Part shown: positions 39,501-53,500 of the stretch, piece after piece
Numbering within the stretch: position 1 is the first letter of the stretch
How the letters are laid out: each line of letters starts with the position of its first letter
Assembly (NCBI GenBank): GCA_000149265.1
Contig: CH003163.1
Span: 377,754 to 441,753, forward strand
DNA length: 64,000 bases
Source: Ciona savignyi
Taxonomy: Eukaryota; Chordata; Ascidiacea; Phlebobranchia; Cionidae
Direction of reading: 5' to 3'
The notes under the pieces: generated by a model
The model's input: only the letters and a program-made list of their open reading frames with translations
Told to the model about the DNA's origin: nothing
Databases searched by the model: none
Made by a program: the position numbers and the translations under genes

Positions 39501-42500
39501 TATAGGGTCCAACTGACACTTCAGGAAGATTTGTCTTAAGAGCTCCGGCGACTATTTTGAAAAGTACGTTTGATGTTCGCAACGAGTTTAAGTGGAAACC
39601 AACATCGGCGTCATAATTCGAGGCTAAAGTGCTGACGCCCGGGGCCCTTCAGGCCAATAGCTCTAAACGCTAGGGCCTTGCACAGAGATAGTGATCGGGA
39701 ACTAGCTGTCCGTATATTGACAAGCGACAAAGAATAACACGACTTGTTTTAATAGTAGTTTGATTATTATGTCATTTTGTTTGCGTAATGCCAGTCCGTT
39801 TGCCATTCAAAAATAAATTCCGCCAAAACATGGTCGACCACCGTAGGGTAAACATTCGAAATGACGCGCACACAAATTCTTCCACAATTATCAAATAATG
39901 AGCTATTTTTGACGTAACAAAACAACATAAGTTATACTTTAAGCAAGTCGCACGAGTCCCGGACTGTTATTTTTCGACCAAATGGTTATTTTTTCTTCAT
40001 CGCGATTTGGCAAGGAGCGAAGATCGCGTGAGAAGCCAGCGACTTTAGGTTCATTCAAAGCAACAGTGAGAAGCGTGATTCGATGCCACGTTGCCGCTCA
40101 CGAGGCTTAGTCCCATCCTATCCGCTTAAATGCATAGTAAAAAATAACTCGCCTGTGGTGGGCCCACCAGTAATTAACACCCAGTCATAACCGCAGAACT
40201 TTATTAAAAACAGATCGACACAACCGATGCCCTGTTCCGTTCACTACACAAGGACAGTTCATACAAGAATACGCACACGCCTGGCCGTTACCGCAGGCCG
40301 AGATCCACTTCAACGATAGGCAGCCTTATGTACCTGTAAGCTGGGTACCAACGGTAACCAGCGGTGGTGCTCCTCAGACTAGAAGTTCGTCAAATTACCC
40401 TATCAGCCTTTTGAAGGTTAGTTGGTTTTGTGCGGAAAGGGGGTATATTCCCTGGGTTTGTTACGTTTTTGATCCTAAAATACGGGGTTCAAACCGGAGC
40501 TACATTGTAAAGTGTAAGAGAAAAGAAATCGAAAAAAAGGAAATCGGAAATGCTTGTTATTATCATTTCTCTGGGAAATCAAATCAATTGTACTTTTGGT
40601 ATGAAGGATATGATTTTTGGAATGTGACGTTTGTTTGCATATAATATTTCTTAGTTTTAATATTTAATGCCCAAATTGTACCGTTCTCGTAAGTGTTGGT
40701 TTCTAAAGTGCTATTGAAGTATAGGCATGACTGTGCTACCTGTTATTGTTTATCCACCAATTGAACTTTTCATTCAATATACTGTATTTCAAGTCAGTGC
40801 TGCTTTGTCTATTCGTAAATTCAATTTATTCGTGCGTTTCTAGGTTGCGATACACGAAATCGGTCACACACTCGGCTTACCTCACAGCGATGACAGAATG
40901 TCCATAATGAACCCTTACTACAAGCCTATCCAAGGCTCGAAAGATACCGACGAGCTGAGAACATCAGACCGAAACAGTATCCAAAACATTTATGGTAAAT
41001 TATAATCCGTTTAACCATCAAACTATAGGCCACTAGGCTCACAATGGGAAAGATATTTAAAAAGAAATCCAGAATAAATTGTTTTTTTGGAGTGGTAGGG
41101 GGGGTGCAAGACAGATGAAAAGTGGTCGCTAGGTAATAGGCTGTGCCGTTGGGAAAGAAATTTAGCGAACATTGCCTACACCCACCGAATTTCTTCTACA
41201 ACTAAAGGAACTTTTTCATCGTATACAACACACTGCAAAAGCTCCGGTAACCCAACTGTGGGGTAATCTGACAACCACCCATGTGATTAACCATCCCTTG
41301 CGTAATCGCGAGCTAATCTGAATGCCCGTGTGATATCTTCCAAGCAGTTTTTTTTTATTCACTGGGATAAAACATAAATATTCTATCCTTAATTGACTAC
41401 ATCCCAATAGGTTCTTGCGAGTTGCCGTTTGATGTGGCCTTTGACTGGGTAAGAAGGGAACGAGCAGAAGACGGGGTTTACCGGTGGAAATACAACTCAT
41501 ATTTCTTTAGACGGCAGTGGTACTGGTTGTACGAAAACAGGTGCTTTTCTTATCAATTTTAATTCCTTGTGTAATTTGCGACAATGTATTTAAATATGAT
41601 TCGTCTATAGGTTAATACACGAAAAGCTTTCCTTTGGATATACGTGGTTTAAAAAGATAGGTCCGATAGAAAATGTTACAGTTATAAGCGAATTTTCTGG
41701 AAAAATAAGAGTTAAATGGCCTTTCCATGAATTTAGAGCCTTGCTGATGTTTGTCCTAAGTGGTATATAATATAACTGGGCGTGACTGGTACAAGTGTCA
41801 TTATTACCTTCTGCGGTCCGGAAAGTTTTGCCATAGTTTGGCGTGATCACTCTATAAACATATGCTGCCACAATATGCGCCTCTCGTATGCTTCTGCACT
41901 GTGCATCTTAAAAACCACACGTCAGTTCCGTCCAAAAACATCTATCTTCCTTTGATCGCGTGACAGTGCTTTTTAAGATTTTACCGAAAATCTTGAAATC
42001 AGCTTTAAGTTTGTTCCCGCCAATATTCCCAAGCTAAACCCTACAATTACAACTCTTTAATTGGTGCATACTGTAAACCCAGTAAGGAGATCAAAAGGGC
42101 ATCCTTGTTTTTACCGGTAGTGTGGTTGTTTTCTCCATAGGTTAAAATACGTGGCCATCTTAGCTAAACTCGGACCGGGGTGATTCTGAATGACCCTTTT
42201 TGTAACCGTTTGTAGCTCATACTAAATCGTGATCATTTTTCCGAGAATAGTTAATTTTTAAAAGATTCTCCATCAAAACTTTCCACTTATTTAACTCGAC
42301 ATACCGGCATAATGTTTTTCTCTCGGACAATAATAATGTAATTGAGGAAAGTGCAAAGTGACTCACTCTTGCATACGCAGATCGGAAATTATAGTTGTTC
42401 ACCGCTGTCACTATTATTATTTAGCCATTAACATAGTTAGGGAGTGAAATGATTTGATCCAGGAAATTACACGCCCTTCTTTTTGACGATATACTTTATT

Positions 42501-45369
42501 TAAATTGCGTCAGAGATTTGACCTAAGTCACTACGGATGGGGGAGTATTAAAAAGGAAAGTCTTTTATTCTCGATATTAAGTGGATAGTTAGGATTCTCA
42601 AGGATATTAACTAAATTGGTATTCGCCGGGATTACCGCGTGTGCGTAGTCGGAGCCGTTGCTGTAGTGTTGAAATGGACAAGATCGTTTAGTTTATTGGC
42701 GATAAAAATAACTTGTGATTTTCAACATTATTCAACGTATTTTTGTACCAACGCTACAAAAATTCAATTCGACTCTAAAATGATTTACAGGGGATTTTTG
42801 TGGAATATTTAAGGCAAATGTAAAAAGATTAACCCTACCCATATCGAGTCTTGCAATTACACATTTTTCGTTATATGTTAATGTTGTTTCATATGTCCCA
42901 TAATTTGTTTATTTTCAGCTGAATAACAGAATTGATTGTAGTATGATACACCTAAATTAGTTTTAAACATACATTACTGGCATTAAAAAAATATCAATGC
43001 AAACTTCTGATTTCGTAAAGTAAAATTTCCTTTTTTAACGTTTTTTCGCTACAGACACCACCGACCACGATACGGGGATCCAAAGCTCACAGCCCACCAC
43101 TGGCTCGGCATCATGCAAATAAACGACCAGCACCGGAAAATCGACGGAATCGTGCATGTCCGCGAATTGAACTCCCCTGAAGGACCAACCTTCTTTTTTA
43201 AAGGTAAAGTCTGGTTCGATATCTTGCAGCCGGGACAATGGGCCATTTTATGTATGTTGGTTATGTGTTTTAGGGTATATCGCTTTGTGATAGATTTAAA
43301 TAAATAGTCATCTAAGCACCTTAAATAGGACAACGTTTTTAACACGGCCAATCGTTACAATTTCGCATACTTGTGGCCACCTTAACGAAATTATTGCAAT
43401 GTGTTATAATGGGGGACTTGCTACATTTGTTTAACCAACTGGGTGCATGCGATGTCCGTCAAATGCGTTTTCCAAAACACAAACCGACTAGCTAACGACT
43501 AGTGTCGATTACACGGCCTTTCTATGATCGGTTCCACGTCCTTGCGCGTTTGATTTACATGTCGTTGCGGTTCGATATAATAATATGATAATGCATCTCG
43601 AATACACCACAGACTGTAAGTAAAACTGTCATCTGCAGGAAGAGTTAAAACTCCTTAAAATAAATATATCACAGGTTTGTCAATAACGTGTTACCGTTCA
43701 TTAATTAGATGGATCTAGGTGATAGGGATAAAATAATCATTTATACCCGCAACATGGAATTACAAATTATAAAACCATACTGGCATTTAATTTCGAACCT
43801 GATTTTCCACGAAAAATCTCATAAACTGACTAATATGCAAATTGGACGCACACACCTAGCCTAAATACAGTCAATCGTGTCACATCTGCCTTCACGAGTT
43901 GTAAAATTTAATGAATCCCAACCATTTCCGGATTCAACTAGTTTAAGCATGTCTCTTTAAAATATAAAACACATTTTGCAATACACCGGATGATAGCAGA
44001 ATGTCTTACGTAAGATTGTAATTCTGCATGTATTTATTCACGAAAAACGAGGTTATATAACAAGGGCACCCTTTAAAAATACCGTGTATTAAATTTCGGA
44101 TTATAGAGATTTCAGTTAATGGTGTAATGGAAAATCCGAGAAAAGATGATGTGTCGATAATTATAATCCCCAAAAATTGCCGGTGTTGTCCAAAATTATT
44201 TTGTTTTGCTTTAATTATAAGCGACCGATTTGGTTTCATTATTTTAAGACATTATCGTTAAACGACTTGACCTCGAACGAAACTAAGATTAATAGTCGAC
44301 TTGCCGTGGGATCGAACCTACCCTCTTCTAGTAAACCGTACATTTTCTCTCTTTTTCCCACAAAATTCATATGACAAAAAATGCGTTTTTTGCAGGTGAC
44401 ATTTTTCTCGAATACGACAACGATCGCTCAAGAGCCAAGATAAGAGATAGCGCTGGTAATCGATACCCACGCCGAATAAAAGATGGCTTTCCCGGTGTCC
44501 CTTATCCAATCGACACAGTGTTTTATAAAGCAGACGAAAGAATTATCTACTTTTTCAAGAACAACTTGGTAGGTAGAATCCTTCCGATTTTTTCCCATAT
44601 CTGTATTCTGGTTATTTATACTGGTACAGAATTATGTTGACCTACTGAGCCCGGGCGCAGGCTGTTCGACGCAACTTTTCTAGTTCAAAACCTAGCGCCT
44701 GCGTCGTTGGACATGAAATTAAACAAATGTAGCTGGAACCAGTAAATAATCGGACCAAACAAAAATGTAATGCCTGCTTTATCTTGTACTCCAGACAGTG
44801 GGAACAAGTAATCTGTCGAGGTGGCATCTATCTATATAACCGCATGGTTTTCTTGGTGCCTCCTATAGTTAAGCTTAATCTAGTTTCCTAATGTTTTTTC
44901 TTGTGCGTTTAACAAATAGGAATGATTGATTGATTAACTTGACGAATACCCGTTCCCGTTAAAAGTGTTTTTTCCATAAGCGTAGATAAAAATGAATATC
45001 CTACTCTATTATGACGAATACAATCGTCATTTAACTTCATATTCCTTTATTCAGGTGTACAAGTTCCACTGGCCGAGTAAAAGGGTCGTCGACGTAAAAA
45101 CCGTATCAACCACCTTTCCCGGGTGGGGCGGCGCTGCACCCCTGCCCTCGAATATCGATTCCGCCTACTATTCGTACACGAGCCAAGCCTACTTCTTTTT
45201 CAAGGGCGCCTACTTCTGGAAAATGGCAGGGAACCAAGAACGATACCTTAACCGGCGAATCAGGATCCCTAACAACTCGGTCGGCCCCCGTCGCCGTACT
45301 TCGTCGACCTGGCGCGACATTTGCGACGTCGGCGAAACCGAACTGGTGATGGACTTGCCAGTAAGTTAA
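36579..45369 (+). CDS. MMP21: Matrix metalloproteinase-21 orthologue
   Basis: Eleven exons: 36579-37001, 37382-37674, 38018-38389, 38537-38774, 38990-39155, 40214-40416, 40844-40994, 41411-41540, 43055-43203, 44396-44568, 45055-45369. All phases agree, giving 870 aa against about 569 in human. Order: basic N-terminal arm (1-86), hydrophobic segment (87-106), propeptide with cysteine switch RCGVPD (239-244), a Ser/Thr/Glu-rich linker of about 165 residues, furin site RTKR (413-416), catalytic domain, and four hemopexin-like repeats. The zinc site HEIGHTLGLPH (569-579) and Met-turn SIM (M587) are intact. MMP21 signatures: LAFRMWSEILP, EYAHAW, FDVAFDW, WYWLYENR, NIDSAYYSY and the ending WRDICDV. 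Family role: secreted zinc endopeptidase required for vertebrate left-right patterning. The last codons contain GTAAGT, but the protein ends where human MMP21 ends, so I keep this stop. Confidence 0.95.
41150..41345 (+). mobile_element. SINE family A fragment (MMP21 intron 7)
   Basis: Plus-strand body segment with the shared ACAACACACTGCAA and AGCTCCGGTAACCC blocks. The tRNA-like head is missing or too degraded to place. Confidence 0.55.
43420..43545 (-). mobile_element. SINE family A fragment (MMP21 intron 9)
   Basis: Degraded minus-strand copy recognised by AACTGGGTGCATGCGATGTCCGT and CAAACCGACTAGCTAACGAC-like blocks shared with the copies at 12.3 and 19.5 kb. Confidence 0.45.
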
Positions 45370-48300
45370 ACTCCGCGCTCTTTATGCGACTAAAAATGCT
45401 GACCGCCGCGAATTAGCGCGGAAACTAAACAGGGCGGCGACAATAGTTCACGAGGTAAAATATCGTTAATTAGTAATACCTCCAGCATACACGACTAAAT
45501 TATGTTTGCGTCTACAGTGATGGGCCTCCGTAACTGTACATACTTCTTTTCGAAACTTATGTCACGATGTTTGTGTTAAAGCTCGCTATTGTACATACTT
45601 CTTTTGACAACAGCTTAAATACTTACATATGATAGCCAGCAATCGAATCGCAGCAAAATGCAACCCAAAATAAACCACAAAGGGTACAACACACTTAACA
45701 ACCTCATACCTACCTCAATCTGACCGGGATTTAGCCACAGTACTACAAATTATAATTGAAATCTCGCATTTTTCATTTAAAACAAAATAATTTTTGGAAC
45801 CGGTTTTGTTTTCTGCTGCCTACCATTTTTTTCTCACAGCATTGCGTTTCGCGTGGGCTCGTATTGTTTCTGTCTTTATTCTTTAAAATTCTAATTCGTT
45901 GTGTCAAAATATCGCTACTAATTCAGTCAGTTCCCTGCCGCAGTTGTTGTGCTGAACGTTGTTGAATAAACACTGCTACTCAGAATTGACGGTCTGCTGT
46001 TTTTTGTTGCTTCCATCCTTTGGTATCAGCAGATATGATGTTCTAAAGTTCTAAGAAATCCGTTCAAATTGCAGTTGTTACTATAATCCACCCGTTTAAA
46101 CCATATGGCCTTCTATAATAATACACATGGTTTAATAAAATAAAATTTGTTATATTAGGCCACGTGGAAATGTGTTTCTGAAAACTGAATCTCGGCCACG
46201 AAGGTTACACGCACATGAGCGTATTTTATTTCCTCTATAGGTGTGTTTCTGAATTGTTTTCTCCACCGTTTATCTTCGTAGCAATCATAATCCATATTGG
46301 CAATAAAAATGGACACTCCTATGAAAAACACACGGATAAATAAAAATTTGGTAAAATACTACAGCATTTATATATTCCTACCTCCATAACTCGAGTTAAA
46401 GTGCATTTTTTAAATAAGTGTATAACAGTTATACATAAGCCGTTTGCGTATGGTCGAATGGTTAACGCGACCGAAATAAATATCGAATTATATAAAAAAT
46501 ACACATAGTCCGTAAACCTGCTATGACAAATTAAGCGCTCATGCACATATTTTAAAGGAACGGGAAAATAAAAAAAATACTTGAATCGTGCTTTTTCGTC
46601 TCGATGTAAAATCACGTTGTGTGCATACAGATAGCACATGCCAATAAGTGGGTGCAAAATATGTCCGTTTCAACTTACACCAAAGCTCTCCTTAATCTGA
46701 GAAGGTACTTAGTAATTGCGGGCTTAAAAGTCAGATCAAATAGCCAATATTGCGAAACCGGGATATTCTCCTGTCCACTGCTAATATGAAAAGTATGACA
46801 GTGATATGAGTGCTCAGCAATCAAAATGGCGTGGATTGTGTTTGAAAAACCAATCGGTATTTAAGTGTCAAGTTTAATTCCATTGTTCGTTTGCCAACTG
46901 GCCGCAAGTCGCAACCGCAAGAAATGAAATTCGTCGAAATCCGCATCTGGGCAATGAATTTACCAGGCTGTGGTATGATAAATTGCTCACTTGTAATGTA
47001 AACTTGACCGCATTTTGTCCAGATGGCTTTAATTGCACACCAGTACGTGATAAGTCACACCTTTAAAAGTACAAAAAACAATGGCGGTTTATGAGATTTT
47101 TCAAAGGAATTTTGATGAGTGAAACTTAGAAGATAATAGGATGGTTGTTATCTTCGGGGTTCAGAAACGATTACATATGTCCACCTCCGGTGAGTCGAAG
47201 ATATTATTATGTGTTAAATACGACGGTGACATCTCTACATTTTTGTCAACCCTTTATGTATTTACACACCGATAAGCTTATCTTCCAGCTGTCGGTCTGC
47301 CGAGGTTTCCTTTAAACCAGCTATGAATGCAAATCTTTGCAAAGTTTAAAAATAGTATTCAGTGTCACCGTGACATAGCTATTTTCCCTTTTTCCAAATT
47401 CTTTTATCTACTGCATCGCTTGAGCCGAGATCATCTTTCTTGTGTTCCTATACTTACTTTAATGGTTTAGTTTATTCGTAACTTTTTTATGGTGGTAAGG
47501 TTTTATCTATTATATGCTCGCCCCAAAAAAACGTTTTAGTATATAGAATTGGGATATGTAACGGTCGTGTTAACCATTCGGCCACACGACAATACCTATG
47601 TTTTTCTTATAAGTAAAACTTTCCGCCAGGTGGCCTGTTGACATGGCCGATGTGACTGCTGCACAGAAACGTCTACATATACCGACTACTATACAAAAAC
47701 GGTCTTAGCAACGAACCTAATATGGCTTCGAAACTAAGCCCGGTAAAAAAGAAAAAAAGAAACGTCTACGGTATGTACGGTCGTGTGGCCAAATGGTTAA
47801 CGCGACCGATACATATACCGATTCCTATACAGAAAACGGTCCTAGTGACGAGCCCAATATGGGTTCGAAACTTGGCTCGGTAAAAAAAACGAAAAAAACG
47901 TGTACGGTCGTGTAGCCGAATGATTAGCACGACCGATACATATTATACATACCTATACAAAAACGGTCCAAGTGATGAGCCCTTTCTGGGTTCGAAACCT
48001 AGCTCTGTAAAAAAAGGAAAAAAAGAAAAAAAGAAACGTATTTTAAGTACGGTCATGTGGCCGAATGTTTAGCGCAACCGATACATATACCGACTTCTAT
48101 ACAAAAACGTTCCTTGTTCCCAACCCATTATGGGTTCGAAATGTGACTTGGTAAAAATATATAAAAAAACGTATTTTAAGCAGTACAGTCGTGTGGCCGA
48201 ACGGTTAAAGCTACCAATACATATACCAATTTTATACACAAAATATCAACTTTTATACTAAAAAAAATGTTATTCCAAAAACCATCATGGGTTCCAAACT

Positions 48301-50568
48301 GAGCTCGGGAAAAAAGAAACGTATCTCAATGGAATATGATTGGTTAACGCCACCAGTAATTATACGATTTTAAGTACAAAAAGAATCTAAGTGATAAGCC
48401 CATCATGATTTCTAAACTTAGCTTTGTTAAAACAACTTTTCTGAATGGTTTGGTGCTGTGTGCGAATGGTTAACGCGACGGATACGTATACAAGGATCCC
48501 AGCTAGAATTATATAAAAAATTATCTACCTTTTCTTTCCATTAAAAAAATGAACTTAAAATAAAAGTGTATATACTGTATATATATTTGCGCTATTTTCT
48601 GGGGCAAGCTCCTTAGTTCAAAAAACCTTCTGGCAAAAGTTTAATACGACTTTATATAATTGCAGGAAATATGGTATGTGTTATTAATTGTATGTGTGTA
48701 TTCGGTATAACTTGCCAATAGTGAGTTTTAAATTATTTTTTGACAATATTTTAAATATATAAGCTTGTAATAAACTTTTGGTAGAAGTTTTTTTTTTAAC
48801 TGAGAAGCTTGTTAAAGATAACAGTGTAAGAATATATATATACTTTTATTTTAATTTATAGTTTTTTTTTATATTTTTTATTGTTCGTTGTGGCGACATA
48901 TTTGTTGTGACAAGACTGATTTGATGGACACGAGTCATTACTCCACCTTTAAATTAAATTAGGCACTATAAAATGCAGTTCAGTCAGACTGTATAACCTT
49001 TTTGAGTCATACAACAGGTATGCTGGAGCCAGTCTCGCCGTTTGTATTTTTTAGAAATATGTAATTATTAATTTATACCATTGTGTATAAAAAAAAGTAA
49101 TTTTTCAGGATTCTTTAGGTATTACAAAATGTAACATGTAAAAGAAAGCATGTGCTACAACAAATGGAAGATCGATGAAGTTAAAAATTAATGATAATAA
49201 ATCAGTTAAAATGGAGAAGTAGTCATGCCAGAAGATAATGGAAATGATAACGCATAAAGAAAAAATCCAGCGCAAGTTCTTCGTAGTCACATATACATAA
49301 ACTGGTTTTACACAAATAGTAATGTTAAATTTTCATAGTTGATTTAATTTATTCACCAAAATTAACTTCCTTGTTTTTTATTGAAAATCATGTCTTGTTA
49401 AACGCAATGTGTGTTCCTACAAAATTATTAGATTTTTTACTTCTGTTACAGTTACGATATAGCAGTAAATGTACGCAAATATAATTGTCTAATAAAAATG
49501 TTACAACGACCGAAAACGGCATGAACCATTCGAAGTGCCTAGAAACATAGGTGTGGATATATTTATGGCGACTTGTTATTTCGCGTTTTTTTTGCTTATT
49601 CGAATCTAAATTATTTTTAAGGTTTTTAGTTGTTCTTTTATTTATTTAAGGGCTGGTCTTTAAACAAATCATAAAATTATTTATAGATCTGTAGACAAGT
49701 TTGCACTTAAATTTAGAACAAAGACTACCTTCGTACATTAAAACTTTTTAAACACAAATTAACCATCCGACACTTCAAAAGCAACTTTATTTAAATTAAG
49801 TTAACAAAGCATCTATGCTCCAGAAAAATAAAACTGATCGGCTGAAGAAAATCTGCTGGTGTGAAGCTAGCCGTCTCCAACCATACCAAGGTCAGCCATT
49901 CAAGACCATGTTAGTCAGCATAACATTCACATCTGCACAGTGTATTATTGCTCGTCAGATCCGTTTACGTGTTGTTCTGTATTCATTGGATAACGATTTT
50001 AAATTTTAAACTTATCACCGAAATCGTGACTTTCACGTGTGTTAATTTAAGCTTTATTCATTAAATGATTAACTATAACTCGTAAGAAACGGAATTTTAT
50101 TATATGATTAACTAACTCAAGATCGGAATTTTTATTTCGTTTCCTTAATTAAGTCGGAAGGCAACATCTTGTACTGTCACGTTTTTGCTTTTTCTAGTCA
50201 TCGTAACGCAATTGTCACAAGAAAAAATGTCTTTACAAGTAGCCATTCGACCAACTGTCTATAAATATTAACCTCCAGTTCTAATGCAATGGCAAGCGCA
50301 GCCTATAGTCACGTACATGCTTCCGGTGCCGACCGAAAATCGAAAGTTTCACGCCATCCTATTTTATGTGTTGTAACACGTCGCTACCAAACATAGATCT
50401 CGCAAGTGAATTGACTTAAAATTAGAAAATAAGTTAACCGAATGGACGTTTTTCAAAATCGCACCAGCTTCCAAAATAAATTATACAGCATCCTTCTTCT
50501 ACGACGACGGGCTATATATACCAGCCCATAAGTTTTATAAATATTATATATTGTCATAGCAAGAAGAA
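45370..50568. other. Intergenic region between MMP21 and the multicopper oxidase
   Basis: Contains the MMP21 3' UTR with a candidate AATAAA at 45965-45970, a stray tRNA-like repeat unit near 46446, the tandem tRNA-like array at 47564-48500, and AT-rich sequence from 48.5 to 50.5 kb in which I see no gene. Confidence 0.6.
47564..48500 (+). repeat. Tandem array of tRNA-like SINE units (family B)
   Basis: Five full or nearly full units start near 47776, 47903, 48048, 48184 and 48327, with partial units before (3' half at about 47680) and after (about 48447). Spacing is 116-146 bp. Each resembles a class II tRNA: an A-box-like GTGGCCGAATGGTTAACGC, then a B-box GGGTTCGAAAC, then TCGGTAAAAA and an A-rich tail with AAACGTATTTTAAG. 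The leftmost element (47564-47590) is an inverted head. Units differ from each other, so the array is not very recent. Single copies lie near 46446 and 53158-53215. Confidence 0.85.
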
Positions 50569-53500
50569 ATGCTTGATTTTAAGCTTTTACTGCTTTGTGC
50601 CTGGTTTTTGGCAACACCAATTTATGGCCAGCCATGTAGCAACACTAACCCGTGTACTGCATTTCGAGGTACGCTTGCTCGTCATATATCATTTAAATGC
50701 GTAATATGTATGGACCAGGGCATTTCGTAAAATATTAGTCAAACGTACGTTTTTTTATGTGTTTCTCTAAATTTGAAGGAAATGAATCGTTCGAGGAACC
50801 AGACATGTTGGAATCAGAACACGGATTTTTATCAGTTCACCTGAGACTGGACATGACTGAGTTGACCTTCGATTGGCTGAGATTGAAAAGGCGCACTTTT
50901 AATGGCAAGCTTGCGGCACCTACTTGGCTTGTAAGGCCTGGCGACACCATTTACCTTACCGTGGTAAGTTAGGTTTAGGAAATAATAATTTTATTTACTA
51001 TTAATGCTAAGAAAACACAGATGTCGTTATATATGTTGTTATAGCACGGGTAATCTGCAGGTTACCCTGTACTCGAAGCCATTGAGCTTTTATACTGTGT
51101 TAAGACTTGATGACAAAACTTAGGACTTGGCAGTTTTTGTTGAACCAATTAAACCGCCAGTTCCCGGTTGCGCAAGGACACAGGCGATTTTTGACCGTTT
51201 GGTTTCGAAACTGAAATCAGGGTCTATAAATAGTCTGACCCTTTACCAGCATGACTTTAACCGTCGGGAAAAGTTTTTGAAAAGTGACTCGCATTAAACT
51301 GTCGAAAAAAACTCTTTATTAATAATTCAGAGTAATTTATTGGGACCGAATCCAGTCAACGAAACAGGCCACAATACATTGCACAAGCCCAACACCACCA
51401 ATATCCACGTACATGGACTACACATCTCACCAGAGGTACCTGTTTATATACATATTTATTGTTAAATTTAGTACTTAATTGATCGTTAAATTTTGTACTT
51501 TACCAGTCAAGTTTAAAAAAAATTATTTTGCAATTAAAAACAGGGAATTTCCGACAACGTGTTCATTGAAATCGGTCCTGGTGAAACACATGACTATATA
51601 TTTGATATACATACTGACCATCCGGCTGGGACGTATTGGTACCACCCTCATTTCCACGGTTCCGGCGCTTTTCAGGTAGGGATTGATGCTACTTTGCTAG
51701 CGCAGTTCTGTGCTGGGTAGAATCAAAATCCTGGATGTTTTTTTGAACTTCTTTGATCATCTATTAGCGTAGAAAATGGGATTTGAATTCTGATTAGACA
51801 TGTGGCTAGGTTTCCTATTAAGTTTGTGTTGACCGAACAGCTGAGTGGATTAGAGCGTCGCAATGTAGTCCAAGGGTTTTAGGATCGAAACCGGTCTCTA
51901 GGTAGGCAATTACCTATTAGTGACTGGACCCAGTGGATTAATCTCTCAATTATACACCACATACTGCAGTATCCGAGGTAAAGTGACGGCGCAAGGTAAT
52001 ATGGAAATTACCCGCGTGAGAAAGTACGTTATTTTTTGTTTTTCAATTCTCGAGGATAAACTAAAATATCCCATCCAGAACAGTTTAACCTACTGTTTTT
52101 GACATATTCTTGCATGGTATTACTGTTTAAAATACCACAAAAAACTGTATTGATTAAGGTACAACGAATATCCGAAACATTTAGCTGGGGTTAACGGACA
52201 GTGGGCGCGAAGTAATCTGGAAATTACTCGCATGAAAACGCTTCCTTATACGTATTGTCAAGGTAATCTGACCATTGCGCGTTTTTAATAACCTGCAGCT
52301 TTGTCGTGCTGTACTTGCATGGTATGACTGATCAAAATACCACAACAACAAAAATATGAACCGTATTAACCAAAAGGAAATTATAAGTGTTTCGCAGCGC
52401 AGAAGCATTATTTATCAATTTTAAAAGATGTGTAATTTGAATATCACTTATATTTTCGTCATTAGAAACAGTAAACATAAACTATTTAAGTTTATTCCCA
52501 TGAATAGGAAAATGTACGTGACATTAACATACTGCCAAAAGGCAGATCACCTCGCCCCCACTGTCGGGTTACCGGAGATATTGCAGTGTGTTGTGTATGA
52601 TTGATCGGTTCCTTTGTTGGTAGAACCGATTATTCTAATTAGCGTGCCTTGGGCACAACAAGTAACTAGTCACCAATTTCGAACCTGAAACCCTTTGACT
52701 CAAAGTCAACGCACTAATCGACCGAGACATTCAGTCGGATTTCTTAGTCATTTACCCAGCACGGCTACAATTGATTGCAAATGCACTAACCACTTTAGAA
52801 AAAGTATCTTATATATAGATTAAAACAAGTATTTTGGCTTTTTTACTTTGTGACTCCGTAACCTTTGTTAAATTTTCGTAAAATTGTAAAAAATGTAAAC
52901 GCATCAACTCTTTGCGGTTAGGTAACAAGCGGCATGTCTGGTCTCATTATCATAGAGGATCGACCACGCGACCTTCCAAAATCGCTACGAAAATGCTCCT
53001 GTCCTCTGCACTGTAAACACGACATCAACATGTTAGTGCAACCGACTTTGCAATACAGCTCAACGACCGCACCTATCATTTTCGGACAAATGCAAGAAGA
53101 AATTGGGGACGATCCGCTTTTCAGGTATTCACTTCATTAATAAACGCAAAGCTTACTGACGGTCCTTTAGCCAAATGATTAGCGCGACCTATTACTATAC
53201 AGGATTATACAAAAAAGGACATGAGGAAAAAAAAGATCGATAGCGTACTTGTTTAGCTTATGCTGACATTTTCTGTTTAGTATGATTCTTAGCCGTCTTA
53301 ATCGATTCATTCATAATTTTCAGGAACGACCAGTATATCACCCCAAATGGAATCAGTTTATCGGAATGGCTACTTAATTCCTCCAATGCAGTAAACTATT
53401 TTACTGTTAATGGGCAATTACACCCCCTGCTTACTTTTAAAGCCGGTAGAATGAAGCGTATGCGGTAAGAAGTTCATGTGTTATGTTTATTTTACGCTTT

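Noticed and set aside
41216-41500. 94-aa minus-strand ORF in MMP21
   Set aside because: It overlaps a SINE fragment and the antisense of MMP21 exon 8.
45361-45366. GTAAGT at the end of the last MMP21 exon as a splice donor
   Set aside because: The hemopexin domain is complete here, human MMP21 ends at the same place, and an in-frame TAA follows at once.
47776-48330. Possible cluster of real tRNA genes
   Set aside because: The A and B boxes are good, but the arms do not pair as a mature tRNA and the spacing between boxes holds unrelated sequence. SINE-like units fit better.
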